Origin: Chryseobacterium lathyri
GTDB lineage: Bacteria > Bacteroidota > Bacteroidia > Flavobacteriales > Weeksellaceae
Length of the DNA: 64,000 nt
Assembly: GCF_030812195.1 (NCBI RefSeq)
Contig: NZ_JAUSSF010000001.1
Location: 310,001-374,000 of the forward strand
Reading direction: 5' to 3'
Within the stretch, counting starts at the first letter, position 1. Every line of letters begins with the position of its first letter. The notes below the pieces were generated by a model that was not told where the DNA came from, did no database searches, and worked only from the letters and a program-made list of their open reading frames with translations. This document shows positions 9,669 to 17,625 of this stretch, piece after piece. Both the position numbers and the translations under genes were made by a program.

Positions 9669-10468
9669 TGATATCAGTAGTAATCCCTTTGTATAACAAA
9701 GAAAAATATATTCTGGAAACGGTCCGTAAAGTGCTGGATCAGACGTATCAGCATTTTGAAATAATTATTATTAATGATGGAAGTAAAGATAAAGGCCCAG
9801 ACATTGTAAATGAAATAAATGATCCAAGAGTAAAATTGTTTAATAAAGAGAATGGTGGAGTTTCTTCAGCCCGTAATCTGGGTATTGAAAAATCGCAATA
9901 TGATTATATAGCATTTTTAGATGCTGATGACGAATGGTTACCCAATCATTTAGAAGAAATAAACAATCTGATCACCAAATATAAAGGCTCGGCAGATATT
10001 TTTGTGACGAATTTTGCAAGAAAATATGCTACGGGAATCCATATAGATAATAGAAAACCCGATGAGCTTAAGGAAGGGATTGTTAAAGATTATTTTAAAA
10101 TAGTTGTTAAAAAAGGATTGATACACACATCCTGTGTATGTGTGAGTAAAAAGGCTTTAAAGATGAACTTATTTGATGAACGTTTATCCAGAGGAGAAGA
10201 TATGGATTTATGGCTGAGATTAAGTAAGGATTTTGGAATAGCTTATTCACCGGTAATTACTGAATTGTATTTGCAGGAAGCTGAAAATAATAGCAGGGTA
10301 AAATCTGACATTACAAAATCTTTAATTTATTATTTAGATTTTTCTAAAGTAACCTCTATAGATGAAAAAAAATATTTAAAAAATCTACTTCATAGAAAAT
10401 ATGCTTCATTATTGAAGAATATTGATTTTGCAAACTTTATTAAATTAATGATTAAACAGGGTTTTTAA
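9668..10468 (+). CDS. Family 2 glycosyltransferase
   Basis: A 266-residue GT-A fold enzyme. The N-terminus ISVVIPLYNKEKYI begins the nucleotide-binding domain. The strand ending IINDGSKD and the metal-binding AFLDADDEW (DxD) follow, and SRGEDMDLWLRL supplies the catalytic-base region of GT2 enzymes. It probably transfers one sugar onto the lipid-linked repeat. The ORF starts one base before the polymerase stop and ends one base before the next start, so it is tightly coupled. Confidence 0.9.
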   Translation: MISVVIPLYNKEKYILETVRKVLDQTYQHFEIIIINDGSKDKGPDIVNEINDPRVKLFNKENGGVSSARNLGIEKSQYDYIAFLDADDEWLPNHLEEINNLITKYKGSADIFVTNFARKYATGIHIDNRKPDELKEGIVKDYFKIVVKKGLIHTSCVCVSKKALKMNLFDERLSRGEDMDLWLRLSKDFGIAYSPVITELYLQEAENNSRVKSDITKSLIYYLDFSKVTSIDEKKYLKNLLHRKYASLLKNIDFANFIKLMIKQGF

Positions 10469-11848
10469 ATGAAAGAGAAAGTATATAAAATATTACCAGA
10501 TTTTCTTCAGAATTGTATGGTCTATCTCTATAACAGGCAGGCTTATAAAAGAAGGTATGGTGGCGAGTATAAACATTTTAGGAAAGAGAAAAAAGAAAAT
10601 CGCACATTATCATTAGAAGAATTAAAAGAGTACCAGAAAAACAGATATTCAGAATTTATAGAATTTGTAATTCAGAATTCAGAATATTATAAAAAATCAA
10701 TTGGAAATATTGAGAATGTTGCACTGATAGAAAATATTTCAAGTTTGCCTATCGTTAATAAAGAGGTGCTCCGTAATAATATTGAAACCATTACTGTAAA
10801 AACTTCCGAAAAATTAGAAAAGTCTAAGACGGGAGGTACTACGGGAAAATCTTTGGAAGTTAAGTTCTTCTTTAGAGATAGTCAGGAAAGATTTGCTTTT
10901 TTAGATGATTTCAGGTCCAGATTTGGATATGAATTGGGAAAGAAAACAGCTTGGTTTTCTGGAAAAAGTTTATTGACAGATCGGGATATTAAAAAGAAAA
11001 GATTTTGGAAGACTGATTTTATAAATAATGTCCGTTATTATTCTACATTTCATATCAAAGATAATTATCTGAAGTATTATGTAGAAAATTTAATAAGCTA
11101 TGCACCCGAATATTTTGTGGGGTTTCCCTCAACAATATTGGAAATTGCCAAATATGGTATTGCGAACGGCTATAATTTTCCGGAAAATACTGTAAAAGCA
11201 GTTTTCCCTACAGCCGAAACTATTACCGAAGAAACAAGATATTATATTGAAAAATTTTTTAAAGCAAAACTTTATAATCAATATGCTTCTTCTGAGGGGG
11301 CTCCTTTTATAATTGAATGTGAAAAAGGAAATCTTCATTTAGAATTGCAAACTGGTGTTTTTGAAGTTTTAGATGAAAATGATAAGCCTGCAAAATCCGG
11401 CAGGTTGATAGTGACTTCATTTACAACGGCTGCGACTCCACTCATAAGATATGATATTGGCGATTCAATAACACTTGAAGAGCCGGACAAAATATGCAGT
11501 TGTGGAAATAATAATCCTTTGGTAAAAGAAATTTTAGGAAGAATTGATGATTTTATTTATTCAGTTGAAAATGGAAAAATCAATTTGGGAAATGTTTCCA
11601 ATACCTTAAAAGATACAAAAGGGATTATTAGATTTCAGGCTGTACAGAACAAATTGGAAGAGCTGGATTTGTATGTCGTTATTGATAAAGAAATCTATTC
11701 CAAACAAATTGAAAAAGTATTTATCGGAAATTGGAAAGACAGAGTGGGAAATGCTATGAAAATACATTTACATTATGTTAATGAAATTCCTGTGGAAGGT
11801 AGCGGTAAATATAGAATTGTAAAAAATAATATAAAAGATTTATTATGA
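10469..11848 (+). CDS. CapK/PaaK-like adenylate-forming enzyme of the capsule cluster
   Basis: A 459-residue protein of the phenylacetate-CoA ligase (PaaK)/CapK family, found in many capsule loci. The adenylate-forming signature SKTGGTTGKSL is near residue 125. NQYASSEGAPFIIEC and the IRYDIGD block follow, then a C-terminal lid domain beginning near LGRIDDF. CapK-like proteins are thought to activate an organic acid as an adenylate for attachment to the polysaccharide, but the substrate here is unknown. The stop overlaps the next start by 4 bp (ATGA). Confidence 0.8.
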   Translation: MKEKVYKILPDFLQNCMVYLYNRQAYKRRYGGEYKHFRKEKKENRTLSLEELKEYQKNRYSEFIEFVIQNSEYYKKSIGNIENVALIENISSLPIVNKEVLRNNIETITVKTSEKLEKSKTGGTTGKSLEVKFFFRDSQERFAFLDDFRSRFGYELGKKTAWFSGKSLLTDRDIKKKRFWKTDFINNVRYYSTFHIKDNYLKYYVENLISYAPEYFVGFPSTILEIAKYGIANGYNFPENTVKAVFPTAETITEETRYYIEKFFKAKLYNQYASSEGAPFIIECEKGNLHLELQTGVFEVLDENDKPAKSGRLIVTSFTTAATPLIRYDIGDSITLEEPDKICSCGNNNPLVKEILGRIDDFIYSVENGKINLGNVSNTLKDTKGIIRFQAVQNKLEELDLYVVIDKEIYSKQIEKVFIGNWKDRVGNAMKIHLHYVNEIPVEGSGKYRIVKNNIKDLL

Positions 11849-12981
11849 AAATTATAAAATCATTTTTAATATTGAATTTGTTAACCTTTTCAACCATTTG
11901 TTGCTCTCAACGAAAAGATAAGGTATCCATTGATAAATCATTAATATTAACCCAGGATATTGCTGTTCCGACGGGAGATTTTTTCAAAATTGAAACAATA
12001 CTTCCAAAAGGTTATGTGAAAGACGGAACTGTTGATTATACAGCTTATATTCAAAAAGCTATTGATGCCAATAAGAAGGTCATGATGCCGGATTTCCCAT
12101 TAATGACCAGTGGAATTTTTGCCCAATCCAATTCGCAAATCTATTTTCAGAAGAATTCTTCTTTAATATTAAAACCAACAGCTAATGTCAGATACCAGAT
12201 AATTAGTTTACATGGTGTTGAAAATGTTAAAATTTATAACCCTACATTAATAGGTGATCGTGATAAGCATCTAGATTCTAAAGGTGAGTGGGGATTTGGT
12301 ATTGATATTAGAGGCTCAAGGAATATTGATATTTTTAATGTTAATATATCAGATTGTTGGGGCGATGGGATTGTATTGGTGAAAACCATGAGAAATATAA
12401 GAAAGGGTATTACTAAAGAAAAATTATTGGAAACAGAAAAAATCAACATTATAGGTGGGATTATTAACAATATAAGAAGAAATGGAATAACAATTGCTGG
12501 AGGTAAAGATGTATTTATAAAAAATCTATTAATTGCAAATGTTAATGGAACCAATCCTATGGCCGGTATTGATATTGAACCTGATGACAGCTCAAATGAC
12601 TTAGAAAATATCAATATTGACAATGTGAAAATTAATAACGCAAATGTAGGTATAGACTTGCATTTAGCACAATATGGTAATCAGACTATGTCAAAATCAG
12701 TAACAATTTCTTGCAGTAATATATCCGTTGAAAATTCCAATACGGGAATTTATATTGCTGGATATAAGACTAAACCTAATATCAAAGAAATGAAAGGTTA
12801 TTTTAAAGTAGATAAATTTGTTACTCGTAATGTTACAAAACCTTTTGAAAAAAGAGAACAGTTTGGATTGTACCCTATGATTCAAATGAACAATTATAAA
12901 TTTAATATCAATAACAAAATTGATAATTCTAAAGAATCGCTTTTAAAACATGTTAAAGACAGTAGTAAGTTTACATATTAA
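11845..12981 (+). CDS. Right-handed beta-helix (pectate lyase/GH28-like) lipoprotein
   Basis: A 378-residue exported protein. A hydrophobic signal (residues 4-19) ends in a Cys-rich region (STICCSQ) that could be a lipobox. The body has the GH28-like entry motif VDYTAYIQKAIDANKKVMMPDFPLMTSGIF and repeated Asn/Ile-rich rungs (FNVNISDCWGDGIVL, IINNIRRNGITIAGG, IDIEPDDSSNDLENI). It starts inside the CapK-like stop and is the only clear degradative-type enzyme in the locus, so it may trim or release the polysaccharide. Which activity (hydrolase, lyase or epimerase) cannot be read from the sequence. Confidence 0.8.
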   Translation: MKIIKSFLILNLLTFSTICCSQRKDKVSIDKSLILTQDIAVPTGDFFKIETILPKGYVKDGTVDYTAYIQKAIDANKKVMMPDFPLMTSGIFAQSNSQIYFQKNSSLILKPTANVRYQIISLHGVENVKIYNPTLIGDRDKHLDSKGEWGFGIDIRGSRNIDIFNVNISDCWGDGIVLVKTMRNIRKGITKEKLLETEKINIIGGIINNIRRNGITIAGGKDVFIKNLLIANVNGTNPMAGIDIEPDDSSNDLENINIDNVKINNANVGIDLHLAQYGNQTMSKSVTISCSNISVENSNTGIYIAGYKTKPNIKEMKGYFKVDKFVTRNVTKPFEKREQFGLYPMIQMNNYKFNINNKIDNSKESLLKHVKDSSKFTY

Positions 12982-13343
12982 TGGGCGCAGCTATAAAACA
13001 AAATCAGAGTAGAATTAAAAAATCATTAAGATATTTTCTACCAATGATTATCTGGAGAGCATTATGATATATGACCTGAATAGGAGTACGGATTATTGTA
13101 CTTGTCCAGGTCCATTAGGTTAGCATAAATAGCCTCTACAAAAAATACACAAAGACAGAACGGAAATTATTTAGTTTGAAAGCAGTATTGATTTCAGAAC
13201 CAAATTTCATGTGAAACGAGGTTCAGATTTTAAAACTCATTCAAAGCATAATAGATATGCCTTAAAAATTCGGTAATAAAATGCCATATAAAGGTATTAG
13301 TTACAAGAGGAATAGAAGATGATAGAACTAAATATTTAAAGAT
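12982..13343 (+). other. Intergenic stretch inside the capsule locus, no intact gene
   Basis: This is the only long gap in the otherwise compact locus. A short frame beginning ATG right after the upstream stop (12981) gives 28 codons before TGA. The next frames are broken by many stops on both strands. No terminator-like hairpin with a T tract is evident. It may be decayed coding sequence left by replacement of a cluster gene (inference). Confidence 0.5.
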
Positions 13344-14522
13344 TTGAAAACTAAACTAATTCGCATAACAACAATTCCGCTTTCTTTAAAAATATTATTA
13401 AAGGGGCAGCATCGGTTTATGTCAGAACATTTCGAAGTAATAGGAGTTTCTTCGCCTGGAAAAGAACTGGATGAGGTGAAAAGTGATGAGGAAATAGAAG
13501 TCATTGCTATTGATATGTCTCGTCAGATTACTCCAGTTAAAGACATTAAATCTTTATGGAGTACTTATAAGCTTCTAAGAAAAGAAAAACCGCAAATCGT
13601 ACACACGCACACACCTAAAGCCGGCATAGTAGGTATGTTGGCAGCAAAGCTGGCAGGAGTTCCCCACCGATTACATACCGTAGCAGGTTTGCCCTTGATG
13701 GAAGTAACAGGTATGAAACGTGAAGTTCTAAATTTCGTAGAGAAATTAACATATGCATCTGCAACAAAGGTATATCCAAACTCAAAAGGGCTATATGAAT
13801 ACATCTTGCAGAATAATTATACTCATAAAAGCAAAATAAAAGTAATTGGAAATGGGTCGTCCAATGGAATTGATACTTCATATTTTTCGCCTGACCAGAT
13901 TACAGAAGCACAGAAAACGCTTTTAAAAAAAGAACTGAATATAAAAGAGGGGCATTTTGTTTTTGTATTTATAGGACGTTTAGTAGGAGATAAAGGAATT
14001 AATGAATTGGTTAAAGCCTTTTCTCTTATAAACAAAAAAGAAAATTCACAGCGCCAGTCCAAATTATTACTGGTTGGCCCTCTGGAAAAAGAGCTGGATC
14101 CTCTGCATCTGGATACATTGAAAGAAATTGAAAATAACCCGGATATCATATCTGTAGGCTTTCAGAAAGATGTTCGTCCCTATTTTGCCATTTCTGATGC
14201 ATTAGCCTTTCCAAGCTACCGGGAAGGATTTCCAAATGTAGTGATGCAGGCGGGAGCGATGGAATTGCCGAGTATAGTGTCTGATATCAACGGATGCAAC
14301 GAAATTATTATAGAAAACCAGAATGGAGTAATTGTTCCTGTGAAAAACAGTGAAAAGCTTGGTGAAGCAATGGAAAGAATGAAGTCGGACACCGATTATT
14401 ATCAAAAGTTAAAAATGAATGCCCGGCCAATGATAGAATCACGTTACGAGCAGTCTGTCATTTGGGAAGCTTTATTGAGTGAATACAAAAAACTAATTAA
14501 AGAAAAAGATTACCGTGTATAA
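13344..14522 (+). CDS. Family 4 glycosyltransferase
   Basis: A 392-residue GT-B retaining glycosyltransferase. The first domain contains KPQIVHTHTPKAGIVGMLAAKLAGVPHRLHTVAG. The second holds FIGRLVGDKGINELVKAF and YREGFPNVVMQAGAMELPSIVSDINGCNEII (the E-x7-E sugar-nucleotide site). Homologues typically precede PglC-like initiating transferases, as here, and may add the second sugar. The start is TTG at 13344: an in-frame stop lies just upstream, and the family N-terminus (IRITTIPLSLKILLKGQ) needs this start, while the first ATG (13419) would delete it. It overlaps the next gene by 8 bp. Confidence 0.88.
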   Translation: MKTKLIRITTIPLSLKILLKGQHRFMSEHFEVIGVSSPGKELDEVKSDEEIEVIAIDMSRQITPVKDIKSLWSTYKLLRKEKPQIVHTHTPKAGIVGMLAAKLAGVPHRLHTVAGLPLMEVTGMKREVLNFVEKLTYASATKVYPNSKGLYEYILQNNYTHKSKIKVIGNGSSNGIDTSYFSPDQITEAQKTLLKKELNIKEGHFVFVFIGRLVGDKGINELVKAFSLINKKENSQRQSKLLLVGPLEKELDPLHLDTLKEIENNPDIISVGFQKDVRPYFAISDALAFPSYREGFPNVVMQAGAMELPSIVSDINGCNEIIIENQNGVIVPVKNSEKLGEAMERMKSDTDYYQKLKMNARPMIESRYEQSVIWEALLSEYKKLIKEKDYRV

Positions 14523-15120
14523 ATTTTTTTTAAAAAGGGTTATAGATTTTCTGATTGCGTTAATAGGGCTGATTTTGTTATCACCTGTTTTCATTATTGT
14601 CACAGTCTTGCTGTATTTCGCAAATCAGGGAAAACCCTTCTTTCTGCAGGCACGGCCGGGATTAAATGAGAAGATATTCTATATCATCAAGTTTAAGACA
14701 ATGAATGATAAAAAAGACGGACAGGGGAATTATCTGCCCGATTCGGAACGCTTAACAAGGGTTGGAAGTTTTATACGTCAGACATCCCTGGACGAGCTTC
14801 CTCAACTGATTAATGTATTGAAAGGAGACATGGCGATGATAGGTCCAAGACCTCTATTGCCGCAATATCTTCCTTTGTACAGTGAATCTCAAAAACGAAG
14901 ACACAATATACGTCCTGGCATTACAGGCTGGGCACAGGTAAATGGGAGAAATGCCATTTCCTGGACGATGAAATTTGAATTAGATATTTGGTACATAGAT
15001 AATGTATCATTTGCAACAGATTGCAAAGTGATGTTCCTTACTTTAAAAAAAGTAATAAAAAAGGAAGGCATAAACCAGGCTGATCAGGCCACGGTAGAGG
15101 CTTTTACAGGAAATAATTAA
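14515..15120 (+). CDS. Initiating sugar phosphotransferase (PglC-like)
   Basis: A 201-residue monotopic phosphoglycosyl transferase that moves a sugar-phosphate from a UDP-sugar to undecaprenyl phosphate, the first step of repeat-unit assembly. One N-terminal hydrophobic re-entrant segment (residues 7-33) is followed by the catalytic block FKTMND, RLTRVGSFIRQTSLDELPQL with the Asp-Glu dyad, MIGPRPLLPQY and RPGITGWAQVNGRN. The small size, without extra N-terminal helices, matches PglC rather than WbaP. The start is GTG at 14515, overlapping the upstream gene by 8 bp. Confidence 0.92.
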   Translation: MYKFFLKRVIDFLIALIGLILLSPVFIIVTVLLYFANQGKPFFLQARPGLNEKIFYIIKFKTMNDKKDGQGNYLPDSERLTRVGSFIRQTSLDELPQLINVLKGDMAMIGPRPLLPQYLPLYSESQKRRHNIRPGITGWAQVNGRNAISWTMKFELDIWYIDNVSFATDCKVMFLTLKKVIKKEGINQADQATVEAFTGNN

Positions 15121-15143
15121 TTTAAATTAAATGTAGTTAGAAT

Positions 15144-15746
15144 ATGTATTTATACGGAGCAAGTGGTCATGGAAAAGTAGTGGCTGAAATCGCCGAAGAA
15201 TGCGGTTATAATATTGAAGCATATATCGACGAAAACCCGTCGAAAGAGAGAGTATTGAATTATACTGTTATTCATGAAGCTCCGCCTTATGATATAGAAG
15301 TACTTATTTCTATTGGAAATAACAGGTTGCGGAAAAGAGTAGTTAACCGGGGTGAGCATTTCAATTATATTACCCTCTTGCATCCCAAGGCTATACTATC
15401 CAAGAGATTAAAGATTGAAGAAGGAACTATCGTTATGCCCGGTGTGACTATAAATGCAGCAGTAAAGATAGGGAAGCACTGTATTATCAATACCAATGCT
15501 TCTATTGATCACGATTGTATAATCGAAGACTTTGTCCATATATCTCCCAATGTGGCGCTGGCCGGAAACGTATATGTAGGTGAAGGAACCCATATCGGAA
15601 TTGGAGCCAGTGTGATACAGGGAATAGAAATTGGCAAATGGTGCACCATTGGTGCGGGAGCTGTCATTATCAGCGATGTGCCGGATGGCGCTACAGTAGT
15701 AGGCAATCCGGGTAAAGTAATAAAAAGTAGAAGTTTAAATATTTAG
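15144..15746 (+). CDS. Sugar N-acetyltransferase, PglD/NeuD-like
   Basis: A 200-residue enzyme with an N-terminal Rossmann-like substrate domain (MYLYGASGHGKVVAEIAEE) and a C-terminal left-handed beta-helix (GTIVMPGVTINAAVKIGKHCIINTNASIDHDC and following hexapeptides, ending NPGKVIKSR). The catalytic His-Asp pair sits in the IDHDC segment, as in PglD. It probably N-acetylates the UDP-4-amino sugar made by the aminotransferase next door, the usual product being UDP-diNAc-bacillosamine or a related sugar. Confidence 0.88.
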   Translation: MYLYGASGHGKVVAEIAEECGYNIEAYIDENPSKERVLNYTVIHEAPPYDIEVLISIGNNRLRKRVVNRGEHFNYITLLHPKAILSKRLKIEEGTIVMPGVTINAAVKIGKHCIINTNASIDHDCIIEDFVHISPNVALAGNVYVGEGTHIGIGASVIQGIEIGKWCTIGAGAVIISDVPDGATVVGNPGKVIKSRSLNI

Positions 15747-15767
15747 TAAAATTTAGAATAGTAAAAT

Positions 15768-16934
15768 ATGAAATCAAAAGTATGGTTATCATCTCCCCAT
15801 TTGGGAGGAAATGAATTAAAATACATTAAAGAAGCATTTGCCGCAAATTGGGTAGCACCTTTAGGGCCGAATGTTGATGGTTTTGAACAAGATTTGGAGT
15901 TATTCTTAAATGAAGATGTAAAAGTAGCCGCACTTTCTGCGGGAACTGCTGCTTTACATTTGGCATTAATTGAGTGCGATGTCACTCATGGAGACGAGGT
16001 TATCTGTCAGTCTATGACATTTTCCGCCTCTGCTAATCCTATTGTCTATCTGGGAGCCGTTCCTGTCTTTATAGATTCCGAAAAAGATACCTGGAACATG
16101 TGTCCGGTGGCTTTAAAGGAAGCGATAGAAGACAGAATTTCAAAAGGCAAAAAGCCCAAAGCGATTATTGTGGTTAATCTTTACGGAATGCCTGCAAAAA
16201 TGGATGAAATTTTATCAATTGCTGCTGAATATGACATTCCTTTAATTGAAGACGCTGCTGAATCATTAGGATCTAAGTATAAAGGAAAAGCTTGCGGAAC
16301 TTTTGGCCGTTTTGGCATCTTGTCATTCAACGGAAACAAAATTATTACGACTTCCGGAGGTGGCGCATTGGTATGTCATTCCCAGGTAGACAAAGATAAA
16401 GCTGTATTCCTTTCCACGCAGGCTAGAGATAATGCTCCCCATTATCAGCATTCCCAAATTGGATACAATTACAGAATGAGTAATATCAGTGCAGGAATCG
16501 GAAGAGGGCAAATGGAAGTGTTGGATGAAAGAGTAGAAGGGCGTAGAAAAATGCATAGTTTTTATTCAGAAATCTGTAAAGATATAGAAGGAGTAAAATT
16601 ATTTTCAGAACCTGATTCCGATTTTTTCAGCAATCACTGGTTATCCGTTATTACCATTGACGATACAAAAACAAAATCATCAAAAAGCCATGAAGATTTG
16701 CGTCTGGCATTTTTGAAAGAAGATATCGAATCCCGTCCTATCTGGAAACCAATGCATCTGCAGCCTATATTTAAAGACGCACCATATTACGGTGGGAAAG
16801 TAGCAGAGAATCTGTTCGGAAATAGCCTGTGCCTGCCTTCGGGGTCTAATCTTTCAGAGGATGAGAGAGCTAGAATTGCAAAAGTAATGTTGGATGTCCT
16901 TTCAAATAAGAAAGAATATTCGGTGATGCGGTAA
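15768..16934 (+). CDS. PLP-dependent sugar aminotransferase, PglE-like (DegT/DnrJ/EryC1)
   Basis: A 388-residue fold-type I aminotransferase expected to convert a UDP-4-keto-6-deoxy-HexNAc to the 4-amino sugar. The N-terminus has WLSSPHLGGNELKYIKEAFAANWVAPLGPNVDGFE, typical of PglE/LegC-like enzymes. IEDAAESLGSKYKG supplies the PLP-interacting Asp, and SFNGNKIITT carries the Schiff-base lysine at residue 191. It closes the capsule cluster. A 4,6-dehydratase that would make its substrate is not in this window. Confidence 0.9.
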   Translation: MKSKVWLSSPHLGGNELKYIKEAFAANWVAPLGPNVDGFEQDLELFLNEDVKVAALSAGTAALHLALIECDVTHGDEVICQSMTFSASANPIVYLGAVPVFIDSEKDTWNMCPVALKEAIEDRISKGKKPKAIIVVNLYGMPAKMDEILSIAAEYDIPLIEDAAESLGSKYKGKACGTFGRFGILSFNGNKIITTSGGGALVCHSQVDKDKAVFLSTQARDNAPHYQHSQIGYNYRMSNISAGIGRGQMEVLDERVEGRRKMHSFYSEICKDIEGVKLFSEPDSDFFSNHWLSVITIDDTKTKSSKSHEDLRLAFLKEDIESRPIWKPMHLQPIFKDAPYYGGKVAENLFGNSLCLPSGSNLSEDERARIAKVMLDVLSNKKEYSVMR

Positions 16935-17045
16935 TCTGGTTGTGTGTTTTAAGGTGATAGTCTCATAAATAATTAATACCAAATCATTTATATAAAAGTA
17001 TACTTTCCCTTAAGTTGACACTAGCAGCAGACTTAAGATAATTAA

Positions 17046-17082
17046 AAAGTGACCATTTTTAAATGGTCACTTTCTTTATTTT
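17046..17082 (+). terminator. Terminator downstream of the capsule operon
   Basis: A perfect 13-bp stem AAAGTGACCATTT/AAATGGTCACTTT with a 2-nt centre (17046-17073) is followed by a T-rich tail. It is the first strong hairpin after the aminotransferase stop at 16934. Confidence 0.85.
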
Positions 17083-17112
17083 AGAAGAAGTAAACAAATG
17101 AGATCGAATTTT

Positions 17113-17253
17113 TTATGCGGCGATTATTTCTGCCTGTGAAACTCGTATTATATTATTGATAGCGATATCCATATCGATGCCATTCATTGAGTACTATTGT
17201 AATACTTGAAATAAGGCCGAAAAATAAACTGATAAAAAAGTTATTGTTTTCAT
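17113..17253 (-). pseudogene. Decayed small reading frame with one internal stop
   Basis: Read on the minus strand from the ATG at 17253, the frame gives 46 codons with a TAG at codon 20, ending TAA at 17113. The N-terminus MKTITFLSVYFSALFQ is hydrophobic and signal-like, and the second half reads as an ordinary helix-forming segment. No family was recognised. It could be chance, but its orientation matches the neighbouring decayed frame. Confidence 0.3.
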
Positions 17254-17287
17254 GATAAATTAGTTTATACCAAATAGACAAATCAAA

Positions 17288-17317
17288 ACAGCATCATTAG
17301 AAGTTTAATGATGCTGT
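17288..17317 (-). terminator. Strong hairpin terminator for the minus strand
   Basis: A perfect 12-bp stem ACAGCATCATTA/TAATGATGCTGT with a 6-nt loop lies just past the 3' end of the decayed minus-strand frame at 17332. On the minus strand the stem is followed by the T-rich TTTGATTT. Its presence suggests the upstream frame was once a real gene. Confidence 0.65.
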
Positions 17318-17331
17318 CACATTTAGTGTTT

Positions 17332-17478
17332 TTACCTTAGTTGTTTAGATTCGAAATCATCTTTAGGTACAGGAACAACGAATTTCCACAGTTGGATTCC
17401 AATAACCGTTTCTTCATCATCTCACATTGTCATTATTTCTGAAGCATTCTTTAAACTGAGGGAATAAACTGAACTCAT
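17332..17478 (-). pseudogene. Small gene remnant with an in-frame TGA, divergent from tetR
   Basis: Read on the minus strand from the ATG at 17478, the frame has 48 codons with TGA at codon 19, ending TAA at 17332. The downstream part (IGIQLWKFVVPVPKDDFES) reads like protein, and a terminator follows directly. It is transcribed away from the TetR-family gene, and the palindrome lies in the shared upstream region, so it may be the remains of the regulator's original target. No family was recognised. Confidence 0.4.
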
Positions 17479-17561
17479 TTTGCAATTGTTTTTAGTTTTT
17501 TCAACCTAAATAGTGTTTAAATATATATAGAATGGTTTAGTTTCTGCAAATATACAAAACA

Positions 17562-17579
17562 AGACACTAAGCGGTGTCT
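17562..17579. promoter_or_regulatory. Palindromic operator candidate for the TetR-family regulator
   Basis: AGACAC-TAAGCG-GTGTCT has perfect 6-bp arms around a 6-bp spacer, about 47-64 bp upstream of the tetR-type ATG. It lies between that gene and the divergent decayed frame. TetR-family proteins commonly bind such palindromes to autoregulate. Confidence 0.5.
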
Positions 17580-17625
17580 AAAATAATTAAAATTTCCTTA
17601 AACTTGTATAATCGAATGTTTAGCT

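Larger units (their letters stand above)
16935..17625. other. Intergenic region after the capsule locus
   Basis: This 690-bp gap holds no intact gene. It contains a terminator at about 17046-17073, two decayed minus-strand frames (17113-17253 and 17332-17478), a strong minus-strand terminator (17288-17317) and a palindrome at 17562-17579 in front of the tetR-type gene. A short inverted repeat CTTAAGT/ACTTAAG (17009-17015 and 17031-17037) is also present. Confidence 0.7.

Noticed and set aside
12234..12623. A 129-codon minus frame inside the beta-helix lipoprotein gene
   Set aside because: Hydrophobic composition comes from the reverse complement of Asn/Ile-rich beta-helix rungs; no start context or partner.
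17009..17037. CTTAAGT/ACTTAAG as a terminator of the capsule locus
   Set aside because: Arms of 7 bp with a 15-nt loop and no T tract; the better terminator is at 17046.
17332..17478. Selenocysteine or recoded TGA in the small frame
   Set aside because: No SECIS-like structure is evident and the context is a degraded region; a nonsense mutation is simpler.
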